Positions 41,819-48,743 of a DNA stretch of 48,743 bases are shown here, in pieces (the stretch's first letter is position 1; the number at the start of each line of letters is the position of its first letter). The position numbers and the translations under genes are program-made. Source of the DNA: Enterospora canceri (taxonomy: Eukaryota > Microsporidia > Enterocytozoonidae); contig LWDP01000009.1 in assembly GCA_002087915.1 (NCBI GenBank), forward strand, positions 1 to 48,743. The letters run 5' to 3'. The notes under the pieces were generated by a model, which was not told where the DNA came from, did no database searches, and worked only from the letters and a program-made list of their open reading frames with translations.

Positions 41819-42232
41819 ATGCTACTTGAGATATTCCTTACATCAATACTTGGTGTACAAATCCCAGCCAACCCATTCATACAGAGACACATGAATGATG
41901 GCAACCAAGGCATGAGGATGCCAGCAAAGAAGTACGACGAGCCAGTGCCACAGAGAAGACCATTTGAAAGCAAGGCGTCTCCCTTAAAGGAGAAGCCAGC
42001 TCCAATTCGGAAGGCAGTCAGGGACGTATCATCAGAAAAAGAGACCAAAAAGGGCAGGAAATACACCCCAGAGGAGGAACGGGCATTTATAGAGTCATCG
42101 AACAATGAGAGCATGACACTTGCTGATAAAATGGCCTATGTCTTTGGGATATTGGCCATAATACTCGTCTGCTTCTTTGGTCTATCATTCCTATGCTACT
42201 GCTGCTGTGGATCGAGTAAGGCACAGATGTAA
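41819..42232 (+). CDS. Predicted type I membrane protein with Cys-rich juxtamembrane tail
   Basis: 137 residues from the ATG at 41819; the longer open frame upstream begins at an ATG (41717) that would put the signal peptide inside the chain. Signal peptide MLLEIFLTSILGVQIPA; a polar, Lys/Pro/Glu-rich, probably disordered lumenal region; one transmembrane helix (AYVFGILAIILVCFFGLSFL) followed by CYCCCGSSKAQM, a Cys cluster suitable for palmitoylation. Unknown family. Confidence 0.6.
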   Translation: MLLEIFLTSILGVQIPANPFIQRHMNDGNQGMRMPAKKYDEPVPQRRPFESKASPLKEKPAPIRKAVRDVSSEKETKKGRKYTPEEERAFIESSNNESMTLADKMAYVFGILAIILVCFFGLSFLCYCCCGSSKAQM

Positions 42233-42295
42233 AGTATGATTGAAATATTGTTATGTTCTGATTTAGTTTAGTTTAGTTGATTTGCTATTGTTGTG

Positions 42296-42553
42296 ATGTA
42301 TTGGATTGGCATTTTGGTGGTAGTGAGAGTATTGAATTGGATTGGGGTGGTATTGGCCAATGATTCAGGTGAAGAGGTCAACCTGAATCACCCGTACAAG
42401 AGCACAAGTAACCAGGAAAATAGCGTATTGGCGGATAGAAAGAGTAAGATTGATTTTGAGTTGAAGGATCAGATAGTTGTCTTCTTTCTTTTTATAGTGA
42501 TAATACTTGTACTAGTAGTGGGAATACACGAGTATTTCATATCAGTGCATTGA
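42296..42553 (+). CDS. Small predicted type I membrane protein
   Basis: 85 residues from the ATG at 42296. The signal peptide (MYWIGILVVVRVLNWIGVVLA) is followed by a 40-residue polar stretch (NDSGEEVNLNHPYKSTSNQE onward) and a C-terminal transmembrane helix (IVVFFLFIVIILVLVVGI). It follows the previous membrane-protein gene by 63 bp and ends 2 bp from the convergent TAH18 gene. No CCC run is present. Unknown family. Confidence 0.55.
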   Translation: MYWIGILVVVRVLNWIGVVLANDSGEEVNLNHPYKSTSNQENSVLADRKSKIDFELKDQIVVFFLFIVIILVLVVGIHEYFISVH

Positions 42554-42555
42554 GA

Positions 42556-44040
42556 CTACCACGTCTCAGATTGAATTGGAACACTCTTTTTGAATAATTT
42601 CAGTAGCACTTTTCTGACTTCCTTATTCAGTCTAGTGTTTCCACTCACAAATATCAGCCATTCATCAATATTGGAAATCATTTCAGGAGATTGGGTGATA
42701 TCATTGTAGAACTTGTCTTGAACGTATAAGTTGTCATCACGAGATGCAACACAGGTGATTCTGTGATGATTGGAACTGATTGATGACAACTTGAAGAGAC
42801 AGTCTTGGTTGTGGTGTCTGTGACCGTAGTAAACCAGGATTTCCTTATTGGGGAAGAACTCAGCAGCAGATCTGGGAAGAGTGAAGCCTGTTCCGGTGCA
42901 GAAGAAGAGCAGTTTCTGGTTATCAAAGAAGAGGCGTGACTTGGTGGTGGTGATTTGGAGCAGATTGGTTGATTTCAACTCTTTCATGTATTGGGTGGCT
43001 AGGCCGAGTTTATCAACTGGGAAATTGTAGAGAATTGAGAAGTAGCCACTTGACAGTTTCGAGACTGAAAAGTATCTGGGGCTGATTTGGTTGATGTGTT
43101 GGGTGATTTCAGGCGTATTGGTTATTTGGGTGATTCTTAGATCATCAAGGATATCAAAGAGGTTCTTCCTGTTTTCAATCACGTAATCAAGGTACAGATC
43201 ATAGTCAGCTGCAATTTCAGCAATCTTATCCTGGTATATTTTATCACCATCAGAAATCAGACTGTTGAATAGTTTCCAATGTGGCATGGAATAGAGATCA
43301 AAGTGATCGTAAAAGTGGTCTACGTCTTTGGATAGGACGTATTTGAAGAGTGTTTCCTTGCTGATTGTGTTTTTTGGAAGAATTCCAATACAATCTCCTG
43401 GTTTGAATGTCGTATATTCAGGTATTTCAAGTAGTAACTCGTATGCGACATAGTTTTTGCCTGTTTCAGTGTATTCATAGAGCAGATTGTTGGATATTAC
43501 GGTGGCCTGGAAGTTGTTTTTATCTGGTTTCTCATCTTTGTACTTTGGTAGGGTGATTTCCACTCTTTCTACAAATTGATTTCTGTGTTTTTCAATAAAG
43601 TTGTTGAATCCATCGTAAAATCCGTGTTCATCCATTTGATCAGCGCAATGGACGCTATCACAGTTCATTTTGCAACCCAATGACACCAGTAATTTGGACA
43701 AGTCCATTCCAAATTTACAGAAATGCCTGTACGATGAATCACCTAATGCAAGGCAGCAGAAGGTGAAATCAAATGGCTTCTTTTTCGTGATTTCTGCTAG
43801 TCCTGAAAGATGGTCATAGAATGAGGTTCCATTGAATGGTGGATCTCCTTCACCGTGCGTAGATACGATGAATACTATAAATGGATATTTGTTGAGTTGG
43901 AGCAGATCAAACTGGTCTAATTCTGATACAAAGACGTTGGAGTATTTTGTAAGCATATTTCTGGCTAAATACTCCGAGTTACCTGTCTGAGAGGCATACA
44001 GCACTGGAATCATTGTTCGTTTTACGTCAGAATCTGTCAT
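42556..44040 (-). CDS. TAH18: NADPH-dependent diflavin reductase TAH18 (NDOR1)
   Basis: 494 residues with the diflavin-reductase layout. The flavodoxin-like FMN domain (about 10-155) holds VLYASQTGNSEYLARN, IVSTHGEGDPPFNG and CCLALGDSSYRHFCK; the FAD domain begins near YELLLEIPEYTTFKPGDCIG and includes PRYFSVSKL, the FAD-contacting R-Y-S type motif; the NADPH domain has LLFFCTGTGFTLPR and YYGHRHHNQDCLF. Tah18 passes electrons from NADPH to Dre2 for cytosolic Fe-S assembly. Slightly shorter than yeast Tah18 (about 620). CCCC (GGGG 44044-44047) precedes the ATG. Confidence 0.92.
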   Translation of the reverse strand: MTDSDVKRTMIPVLYASQTGNSEYLARNMLTKYSNVFVSELDQFDLLQLNKYPFIVFIVSTHGEGDPPFNGTSFYDHLSGLAEITKKKPFDFTFCCLALGDSSYRHFCKFGMDLSKLLVSLGCKMNCDSVHCADQMDEHGFYDGFNNFIEKHRNQFVERVEITLPKYKDEKPDKNNFQATVISNNLLYEYTETGKNYVAYELLLEIPEYTTFKPGDCIGILPKNTISKETLFKYVLSKDVDHFYDHFDLYSMPHWKLFNSLISDGDKIYQDKIAEIAADYDLYLDYVIENRKNLFDILDDLRITQITNTPEITQHINQISPRYFSVSKLSSGYFSILYNFPVDKLGLATQYMKELKSTNLLQITTTKSRLFFDNQKLLFFCTGTGFTLPRSAAEFFPNKEILVYYGHRHHNQDCLFKLSSISSNHHRITCVASRDDNLYVQDKFYNDITQSPEMISNIDEWLIFVSGNTRLNKEVRKVLLKLFKKSVPIQSETW

Positions 44041-44273
44041 GTTGGGGTGATTTGTTACTCATTTTGCTTATAAGATCAGTGAAATGTGACATGTTCTGTT
44101 TCTCTTGTGCATAAAATAGTTTCTCTTTATAAGCATTTTAAGCTTAAATAGACTTAACCCATTATGGTCTAACAACAATTAGAAAATGCATATGAGTTAC
44201 CTAAACATGTTAAAGTAGTAGATATACATGATATACGCGTGGAAACATCATAACATGCATCCAATCTGCTTTA

Positions 44274-44302
44274 TACAAACAAATTACTAATTTTGTTTGT
44301 TT
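44274..44302. promoter_or_regulatory. 29-bp inverted element with paired forkhead-type sites, copy B
   Basis: The element reads TACAAACAAATTA, a two-base centre, then AATTTTGTTTGTTT: 26 of 29 positions match copy A at 41076-41104, and all differences fall in or next to the centre. It lies 34 bp before the ATG of the spindle-pole coiled-coil gene; AAGCTTA also occurs at 44140. The rest of the gap from 44041 to 44336 shows no gene. Confidence 0.65.
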
Positions 44303-44336
44303 CCCGCCATAAAAATTGTTGAAATCAAGACCCATC

Positions 44337-45794
44337 ATGGATCACCACAACAATACACAGAGCGAAGCAACCAGCTTCAGCATGGCATTCAACCCAATGA
44401 ACAACATGAAATCGGTGAAGGAATACGATGCTGAGATAAAACAACTCAAGGAGGAGGTGTTCGACCTTAAGACTCAATTAGCCCAAAACAACAATGTTAA
44501 TGCAACCAATATTCCAAAGATGCTCTATGAAAACAGTAACGTGGTTGAAGAACTAAATAAGAAGACATTCAGACTGGAAAATGAGAATAAGCAGCTTAGA
44601 GAGAACATGGAAATCTACAAAAACAACCTTGGAATTCTCTGCAATGAAAAGGCAGAAATAGAAAACAAACTCAAAGAGACCGAAACAGCAGCTGATGAGA
44701 GAATAGGACTGTTAGAAGATGAAAATAGGAGACTATTGAACAGACTCAACAAAATACAGAGCAATGAAACACAGCTACGATCAATAATTGTTGGATTAGA
44801 GAACGAGGCCAGGTCAAATGCTTCTTCTAATGAGTCCAGGTTGCATGGATTCCAATCTGAAATATTGAACATGAGAAATGAGAATGAGATACTCAAAGCC
44901 AAGGCAAGTGATCTCTCACATCTCAGAAAACAGCTGGATGAATACAGTCGAGAGATGTCACGATTAGAAGACAGAAACAATCAGATTATAACAGAAAACA
45001 ACGACCTGAATAACGAGATCAATAAGTTGAAGATAGAGAATCAGGGAATGAATAATAGCAATATGACTGCAGTTACAAACAACAGAATGGTGATCAATGA
45101 TCTAAATCAGAAGAATGAGCAACTGATGAATGAAAACAGGAATTTGGTGCTGAAGATTGAATCAGCTAATGAAAATGTCAAATTTCTTGAAGAGAAGCTG
45201 GCATCCTACGACAGTGGCACTGAAACAAGGGAAACTGCCCTGATCAGCCAACTGGTAAATTATAAAAATGGAATGGTCAAATTCAGAAGCATCCTCAACG
45301 GAAAACTGGAAGAAATAAAAAGGAAGCTGATTGCAGTAGAGAAGGATGCTGCTGAAACCAAGGCATGTTGCAAACTAAGTGACGAATCACTGCGAATTAT
45401 TCAGGAGGAAACTGGACTACGAGAAGACATCAACATCAATAAGTTCATCAATGGTCTCAAAATCAGAATCAATGGTCTCCAATCTGAGTTATCTGATACA
45501 ATCAAAAGAAACAAGTCACTTGAGAAGACACGAGTGCTTCTGGAACATGAGAATAATGATATGGCACAATTCAAGAGCATTGGTGACCTGAAATCACAAA
45601 TTGCTGAAGCAATGGAAGAATTGGCCTTGTGCCGTGGCTACATGCAGAAAAAGGCCAAGGAAAACACGGATCTAAAGAACACCAATGCCAAATTAACAGC
45701 AGAACACGGCAAAATCAGAAAACAACTTGAAAATGCAAGAAAGTTCTACGACGGCGTCACTGCCAAATACGGAGCCAATTGCGTACGCATTTGA
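44337..45794 (+). CDS. Long coiled-coil protein, candidate spindle-pole (CM1-type) component
   Basis: 485 residues from the ATG at 44337 (CCC 44331-44333). After a polar leader, KSVKEYDAEIKQLKEEVFDL KTQL resembles the CM1 motif of Spc110, Mto1 and centrosomin, which recruits gamma-tubulin. The remainder, about 60-470, is an almost continuous heptad-repeat coiled coil rich in Glu, Asn, Lys and Leu, with a break near 320-350. No membrane segment. A spindle-pole or other cytoskeletal scaffold is the likely role; golgin-like proteins are an alternative. Confidence 0.65.
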   Translation: MDHHNNTQSEATSFSMAFNPMNNMKSVKEYDAEIKQLKEEVFDLKTQLAQNNNVNATNIPKMLYENSNVVEELNKKTFRLENENKQLRENMEIYKNNLGILCNEKAEIENKLKETETAADERIGLLEDENRRLLNRLNKIQSNETQLRSIIVGLENEARSNASSNESRLHGFQSEILNMRNENEILKAKASDLSHLRKQLDEYSREMSRLEDRNNQIITENNDLNNEINKLKIENQGMNNSNMTAVTNNRMVINDLNQKNEQLMNENRNLVLKIESANENVKFLEEKLASYDSGTETRETALISQLVNYKNGMVKFRSILNGKLEEIKRKLIAVEKDAAETKACCKLSDESLRIIQEETGLREDININKFINGLKIRINGLQSELSDTIKRNKSLEKTRVLLEHENNDMAQFKSIGDLKSQIAEAMEELALCRGYMQKKAKENTDLKNTNAKLTAEHGKIRKQLENARKFYDGVTAKYGANCVRI

Positions 45795-45807
45795 TCAAAT
45801 GGCCTAA

Positions 45808-46266
45808 TCACTCCTTCCAATCGACCATCAACTCGCTCTTATCCAAGTATTCCTCCACATCCTCCACTTCTGCTGAACTCCTTCCACCAAATCCCTCGTA
45901 TCCAACAAATGAATCAATGAAATATCCATTTTTGAATACACAAACAAGTGGCAGTCTCCTGATACCCAATTTAACAGCCAGGGTCTTACACTTTGATGCA
46001 TCAATCTTCCTGAATCCAATTCCCTCGTATTTCCCATTCTGTGCCACCTGAATAAGCAGGTTGTTCAACTCCCTACACTTACTGAAGTCATTGCTGTAAA
46101 AATGCACCAGAATGTTTGAACCACTCTTCTCACACTCTGCCATCAACTGATCCTCAGTCTCGTACTCTGCCACCAGCCTATTCCTCTCTTCGTACTTCTC
46201 TCTGGCGTACTCGTCTATGAATTCATCACTCTCTCCTTCCATGAAGTTGTTTTTTGTCTTGGTCAT
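45808..46266 (-). CDS. Phosducin-like/TXNDC9 (PLP1) thioredoxin-fold protein
   Basis: 152 residues from the ATG at 46266. A helical, acidic N-terminus (EFIDEYAREKYEERNRLVAE) precedes a thioredoxin fold (about 50-140: ILVHFYSNDFSKCRELNNLL, IGFRKIDASKCKTLAVKLGI, RRLPLVCVFKNGYFIDSFVG), with a single Cys where thioredoxin has CxxC, as in TXNDC9/Plp1. Relatives help the chaperonin CCT fold tubulin and actin, which fits a genome that keeps few cytoskeletal genes. There is no CCC run. It diverges from the gene at 46289 with only 22 bp between ATGs. Confidence 0.72.
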   Translation of the reverse strand: MTKTKNNFMEGESDEFIDEYAREKYEERNRLVAEYETEDQLMAECEKSGSNILVHFYSNDFSKCRELNNLLIQVAQNGKYEGIGFRKIDASKCKTLAVKLGIRRLPLVCVFKNGYFIDSFVGYEGFGGRSSAEVEDVEEYLDKSELMVDWKE

Positions 46267-46288
46267 TTTTGGTCTAAATGAGCCCAGA
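46267..46288. promoter_or_regulatory. 22-bp gap between divergent start codons
   Basis: Only 22 bp lie between the two ATGs. CCC at 46283-46285 serves the plus-strand gene. Core promoter elements of either gene must therefore lie within the other's coding sequence or within these 22 bp. Confidence 0.6.
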
Positions 46289-46903
46289 ATGAACAAGTTG
46301 TACAAAAGAGTATTGAGGAATCTACAATTGGAAAGGGTAGTTGCAAATGGTGAGAGTACTGGTGAAAACACGTTGCTTAATGTCTACCTAGAGAATGGAG
46401 AGGATGCTGGAGTGAAGAAGAGAATTGGTGAGTTAATGGGAAGAAGAGACGAGGAGAAAAGAGGGAACACAAATGAAATGAGCAAGTCAGACGAGGGAGA
46501 CCTGGAGAAGGTGCTTCAACTCTACGAGAATACGCTTAAATGCAAGAGTGTTCTAGAAGCAAATAAGAAGGAAGTTGAAGAGATAGAAAGAAAGGAGTTC
46601 AATAGGAAGAATGTGGGAATATTGGGCAACTTGAAGAATGAGACAGTGAGACAGCACAAACAGGGTGAATACAGAAATGAGATTGACCAGATACTGAGAG
46701 AGAGAACGGGGTGGAGCAAGGAGGTTGTGAGGCAGCTGGCTGAGAGAGGGGCAGTCTGCCTGGATGAGATATCGGAGAGGGTGGAAGAGAGGAAGAGTGT
46801 GCTATTGGCAGTCTACGACCTGGAAATGTGTGGAATTGTGGAATACGACAGAATCAGGGAGAGGGTGGAGTTCAAGGAGTTTGAAGAGGGTGGTTTGTGG
46901 TGA
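46289..46903 (+). CDS. Uncharacterised charged helical protein
   Basis: 204 residues from the ATG at 46289, three bases after CCC. Very rich in Glu, Lys and Arg; the N-terminal part (MNKLYKRVLRNLQLERVVAN) is amphipathic, followed by coiled-coil segments (about 85-130) and a helical C-terminal domain (WSKEVVRQLAERGAVCLDEI, EERKSVLLAVYDLEMCGIVE) that might be a small winged-helix or helical bundle. No recognised family. It ends 15 bp from the convergent eIF2-gamma gene. Confidence 0.6.
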   Translation: MNKLYKRVLRNLQLERVVANGESTGENTLLNVYLENGEDAGVKKRIGELMGRRDEEKRGNTNEMSKSDEGDLEKVLQLYENTLKCKSVLEANKKEVEEIERKEFNRKNVGILGNLKNETVRQHKQGEYRNEIDQILRERTGWSKEVVRQLAERGAVCLDEISERVEERKSVLLAVYDLEMCGIVEYDRIRERVEFKEFEEGGLW

Positions 46904-46918
46904 AATAAGCCATTCATT

Positions 46919-48283
46919 CTACGAGTAGTCCAATTCGGCCTCAGAGCCATCGATGATGGTTCCGTGGCCTACGAGTCGCCAGTTTCCCTTGACTTTCCTC
47001 GATATGGCCACTCTCTCGCCCTTTGCAACGCAACAGGGCTTAAGCAGCTCGAATTGGCCGAATTCGGCATTGATTTCGACTATTCTGCAACCAGTGGACG
47101 TGCTTGAGATGTTCAGCAGAATCTGCTCGTCCTTCTCAATCTCCTTCTTCTTGGTCGTGGCCGTCTTCTCAAACAGCCGATACTTCACCTTGATGGAGTA
47201 GTAGACTGGTGGCATCTTCCCATGCATCCCCATCACCATCCCAACCAGCTTGTCTGATTTGCTCACAAATGGATCCAAATCTGTTCCTAGTCCAATTAGT
47301 CCCCCTGGAATTGCTTCATCCAATTTTGTTCGTTCTGCATGAAGTGACGTCACCCTTGTCACGTAGGGCATGCACGCAAACCCGTTGCTGGTGACTCGAA
47401 TCTGCCCTGGTCGTATTTCGATTGCGTCTCCCACCTTCACGGTCCCAGTCACAATCGACCCGCCTATTATTGCGCCTGCCAGCTTCCTGTGCTTCGTCCC
47501 AGGCTTGTTTACGTCAAATGACCTGATTATGACCATTTTTGGGTTTTCATCCAAGTTTCGTGCTGGCATCTTGATGTAGTTCACCAGGTAGTCGAGTACG
47601 GCGTCTATGTTCACTCGCAGCTGCCCCGATATGGGCACAATTGGCGCCTTGATTCTGGTGTTGTTCAGGAAGTCCTTGATCTGCTTGTACTGCTCAAACG
47701 ACTGCTCCTTCGTAATCAGGTCTATTTTGTTCTGGAGAACCACGATGTTAGTCAGGTCCATTATTTCTAGGGCAAACAGGTGCTCCACTGTCTGTGGCTG
47801 TGGACATGGCTCATTTGCTGCAATCAGAAGACAGGCCCCGTCCATGATGGCCGTTCCATTGAGCATCGTGGCCATGAGAATGTCGTGTCCTGGACAGTCT
47901 ACGAATGAAATGTGTCTCACGAGTNCCGATATGGGCACAATTGGCGCCTTGATTCTGGTGTTGTTCAGGAAGTCCTTGATCTGCTTGTACTGCTCAAACG
48001 ACTGCTCCTTCGTAATCAGGTCTATTTTGTTCTGGAGAACCACGATGTTAGTCAGGTCCATTATTTCTAGGGCAAACAGGTGCTCCACTGTCTGTGGCTG
48101 TGGACATGGCTCATTTGCTGCAATCAGAAGACAGGCCCCGTCCATGATGGCCGTTCCATTGAGCATCGTGGCCATGAGAATGTCGTGTCCTGGACAGTCT
48201 ACGAATGAAATGTGTCTCACGAGTAGGGCAACCCGGAAAAGTAAACAAAGGCAAATAACACCAGCTAGCAAACATGACACCAT
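46919..48283 (-). CDS. Translation initiation factor eIF2 gamma, 5'-truncated and partly duplicated by an N join
   Basis: eIF2-gamma carries initiator tRNA with GTP to the 40S subunit. Recognised from [20 protein letters not shown] onward: [30 protein letters not shown] (NKxD), [41 protein letters not shown], domains 2 and 3 and the end [20 protein letters not shown]. The first ~90-100 residues, with the GHVAHGKST-type P-loop and switch I, are absent; the frame simply continues into 20 unrelated hydrophobic residues back to an ATG at 48283. The N at 47925 duplicates 47626-47924 as 47926-48224. As the factor is essential, this is a misjoined contig end or a broken extra copy. Confidence 0.88.
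   Translation of the reverse strand: MVSCLLAGVICLCLLFRVALLVRHISFVDCPGHDILMATMLNGTAIMDGACLLIAANEPCPQPQTVEHLFALEIMDLTNIVVLQNKIDLITKEQSFEQYKQIKDFLNNTRIKAPIVPISXLVRHISFVDCPGHDILMATMLNGTAIMDGACLLIAANEPCPQPQTVEHLFALEIMDLTNIVVLQNKIDLITKEQSFEQYKQIKDFLNNTRIKAPIVPISGQLRVNIDAVLDYLVNYIKMPARNLDENPKMVIIRSFDVNKPGTKHRKLAGAIIGGSIVTGTVKVGDAIEIRPGQIRVTSNGFACMPYVTRVTSLHAERTKLDEAIPGGLIGLGTDLDPFVSKSDKLVGMVMGMHGKMPPVYYSIKVKYRLFEKTATTKKKEIEKDEQILLNISSTSTGCRIVEINAEFGQFELLKPCCVAKGERVAISRKVKGNWRLVGHGTIIDGSEAELDYS
47626..48224. repeat. Contig-overlap duplication 6 (single N at 47925)
   Basis: Bases 47626-47924 recur as 47926-48224 (299 bp, apparently identical) within the eIF2-gamma gene. Same pattern as the five joins at the other end of the window. 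The second copy ends exactly where eIF2-gamma homology stops. Confidence 0.9.
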
Positions 48284-48640
48284 AAAACACTTGTAGGTAG
48301 CTTTACCTCAATGAAAGACGTAGTACTTTCAAAAACCCAAGCAAACAGGTTTGTTTCAGAATGTTTACAAAATGGGGTTTGGTGATTTCTGTTTATATTT
48401 ATGTCAATAAAGATTACGTCCAATTCAAAAACCTTACTATATTAATATGATGTTAATAGGTAATGTGTAATATATATAATTGTTACCTTGTAAATGAGGG
48501 TAGTAAAGTTTTTATCCAAACCGGCCGAAAAAATAATGGTTTTACCCCTGAATACAATTTTTCGTCATGCGCACGTAATAGAACTATACCTCGGTATGTT
48601 TGTCCAGAATTTATGAGATTTTAAAAAATAATATTTCTCA
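48284..48640. other. AT-rich right end, no gene seen
   Basis: About 360 bp with stops in all frames and no eIF2-gamma-like sequence. Composition resembles 1-711 and 6476-8528. TTTGTTTCAG near 48350 is a weak match to the forkhead-type motif. Confidence 0.45.
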
Positions 48641-48742
48641 TCACATTTTATTGTATCTGATCATAACGTAAGCCTCAAAGTTGGCCATGTCGAAATTTCG
48701 ATCCTTTGCCATCATTTTGGTCACCATAGAAAATGACCGCTC
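48641..48742 (-). pseudogene. Possible C-terminal end of a hAT-type transposase (runs off the window)
   Basis: An open minus-strand frame enters from the window edge and ends at TGA 48641-48643 after 33 codons. It begins ERSFSMVTKMMAKDRNFDMA and continues NFEAYVMIRYN. The ERSFS motif followed about 15-20 residues later by an N-x-E-(A/N) helix is characteristic of the hATC dimerisation domain at the end of hAT transposases. The piece is short, so this rests on one motif. It would explain the AT-rich, gene-free flank and possibly the broken eIF2-gamma gene. Confidence 0.35.
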
Positions 48743-48743
48743 C

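Noticed and set aside
1..48743. CRISPR arrays, phage modules, bacterial operons or antiviral defence systems
   Set aside because: No regularly spaced direct repeats and no prokaryotic genes were seen; gene content is eukaryotic throughout.

Overview
The window looks like a scaffold piece from a microsporidian nucleus. It has no operons, rRNA or tRNA that I can see. Genes are intron-less and often shorter than their yeast or animal relatives, with gaps of tens of bases, some convergent ends that touch or overlap, and divergent start codons as close as 22 bp. Most start codons sit 0-12 nt downstream of a CCC/CCCC run (GGG on the other strand), the start-proximal signal described for microsporidia. 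Eukaryotic marker genes (actin, eIF2-gamma, MSH2, tandem-bromodomain protein, Mediator subunit, Sec7 ARF-GEF) and a minimal Fe-S toolkit (ISU1, DRE2, TAH18) fit that placement. A Pleistophoridae-like lineage is possible but I cannot prove the genus.

Layout. 1-4740 is an assembly-troubled end: five single-N joins, each followed by a repeat of about 300-474 bp of the preceding sequence, cut through a seryl-tRNA synthetase gene and an exosome RRP40-like gene. 4733-6475 holds the C-terminal half of a leucyl-tRNA synthetase whose 5' half is absent; a 2 kb AT-rich gene desert follows. 8.5-14.8 kb carries lineage-specific membrane or secreted protein genes, one split by an in-frame stop, plus a decayed gene on the minus strand. 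From 14.1 to 47 kb genes are packed almost without gaps: BDF1-like, MED6, NEDD8-like, UBA-UBX, LSM3-like, TMA46/ZC3H15, cyclin, RAD6-type E2, NOP56/58, symplekin-like, a membrane transporter-like protein, two homeodomain proteins, a Sec7-domain protein, actin, DRE2, a possible MED7, MSH2, a forkhead protein, ISU1, a divergent GRASP, several small secreted or anchored proteins, TAH18, a spindle-pole coiled-coil protein, a phosducin/TXNDC9-like protein and an eIF2-gamma that is also 5'-truncated. The last 520 bp are AT-rich and end in what may be the tail of a hAT-type transposase.

How the genes fit together. ISU1 is the mitosomal Fe-S scaffold; DRE2 and TAH18 form the electron-transfer chain of the cytosolic Fe-S pathway, so both compartments are represented within about 11 kb. 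NEDD8-like, UBX and RAD6 genes belong to ubiquitin-type signalling. The forkhead gene is accompanied by repeated TGTTTGTTT/AAACAAACA sites in the intergenic DNA of the right half, including its own upstream region and two copies of a near-identical 29-bp inverted element at 41076 and 44274; this is the most promising undescribed regulatory signal here. The single-pass surface proteins at 8.5-24.8 kb and the paired small GPI-like proteins at 41.1-41.6 kb are candidates for lineage-specific host-facing or spore-surface components. All functions are inferred by eye from sequence motifs; no search was run.
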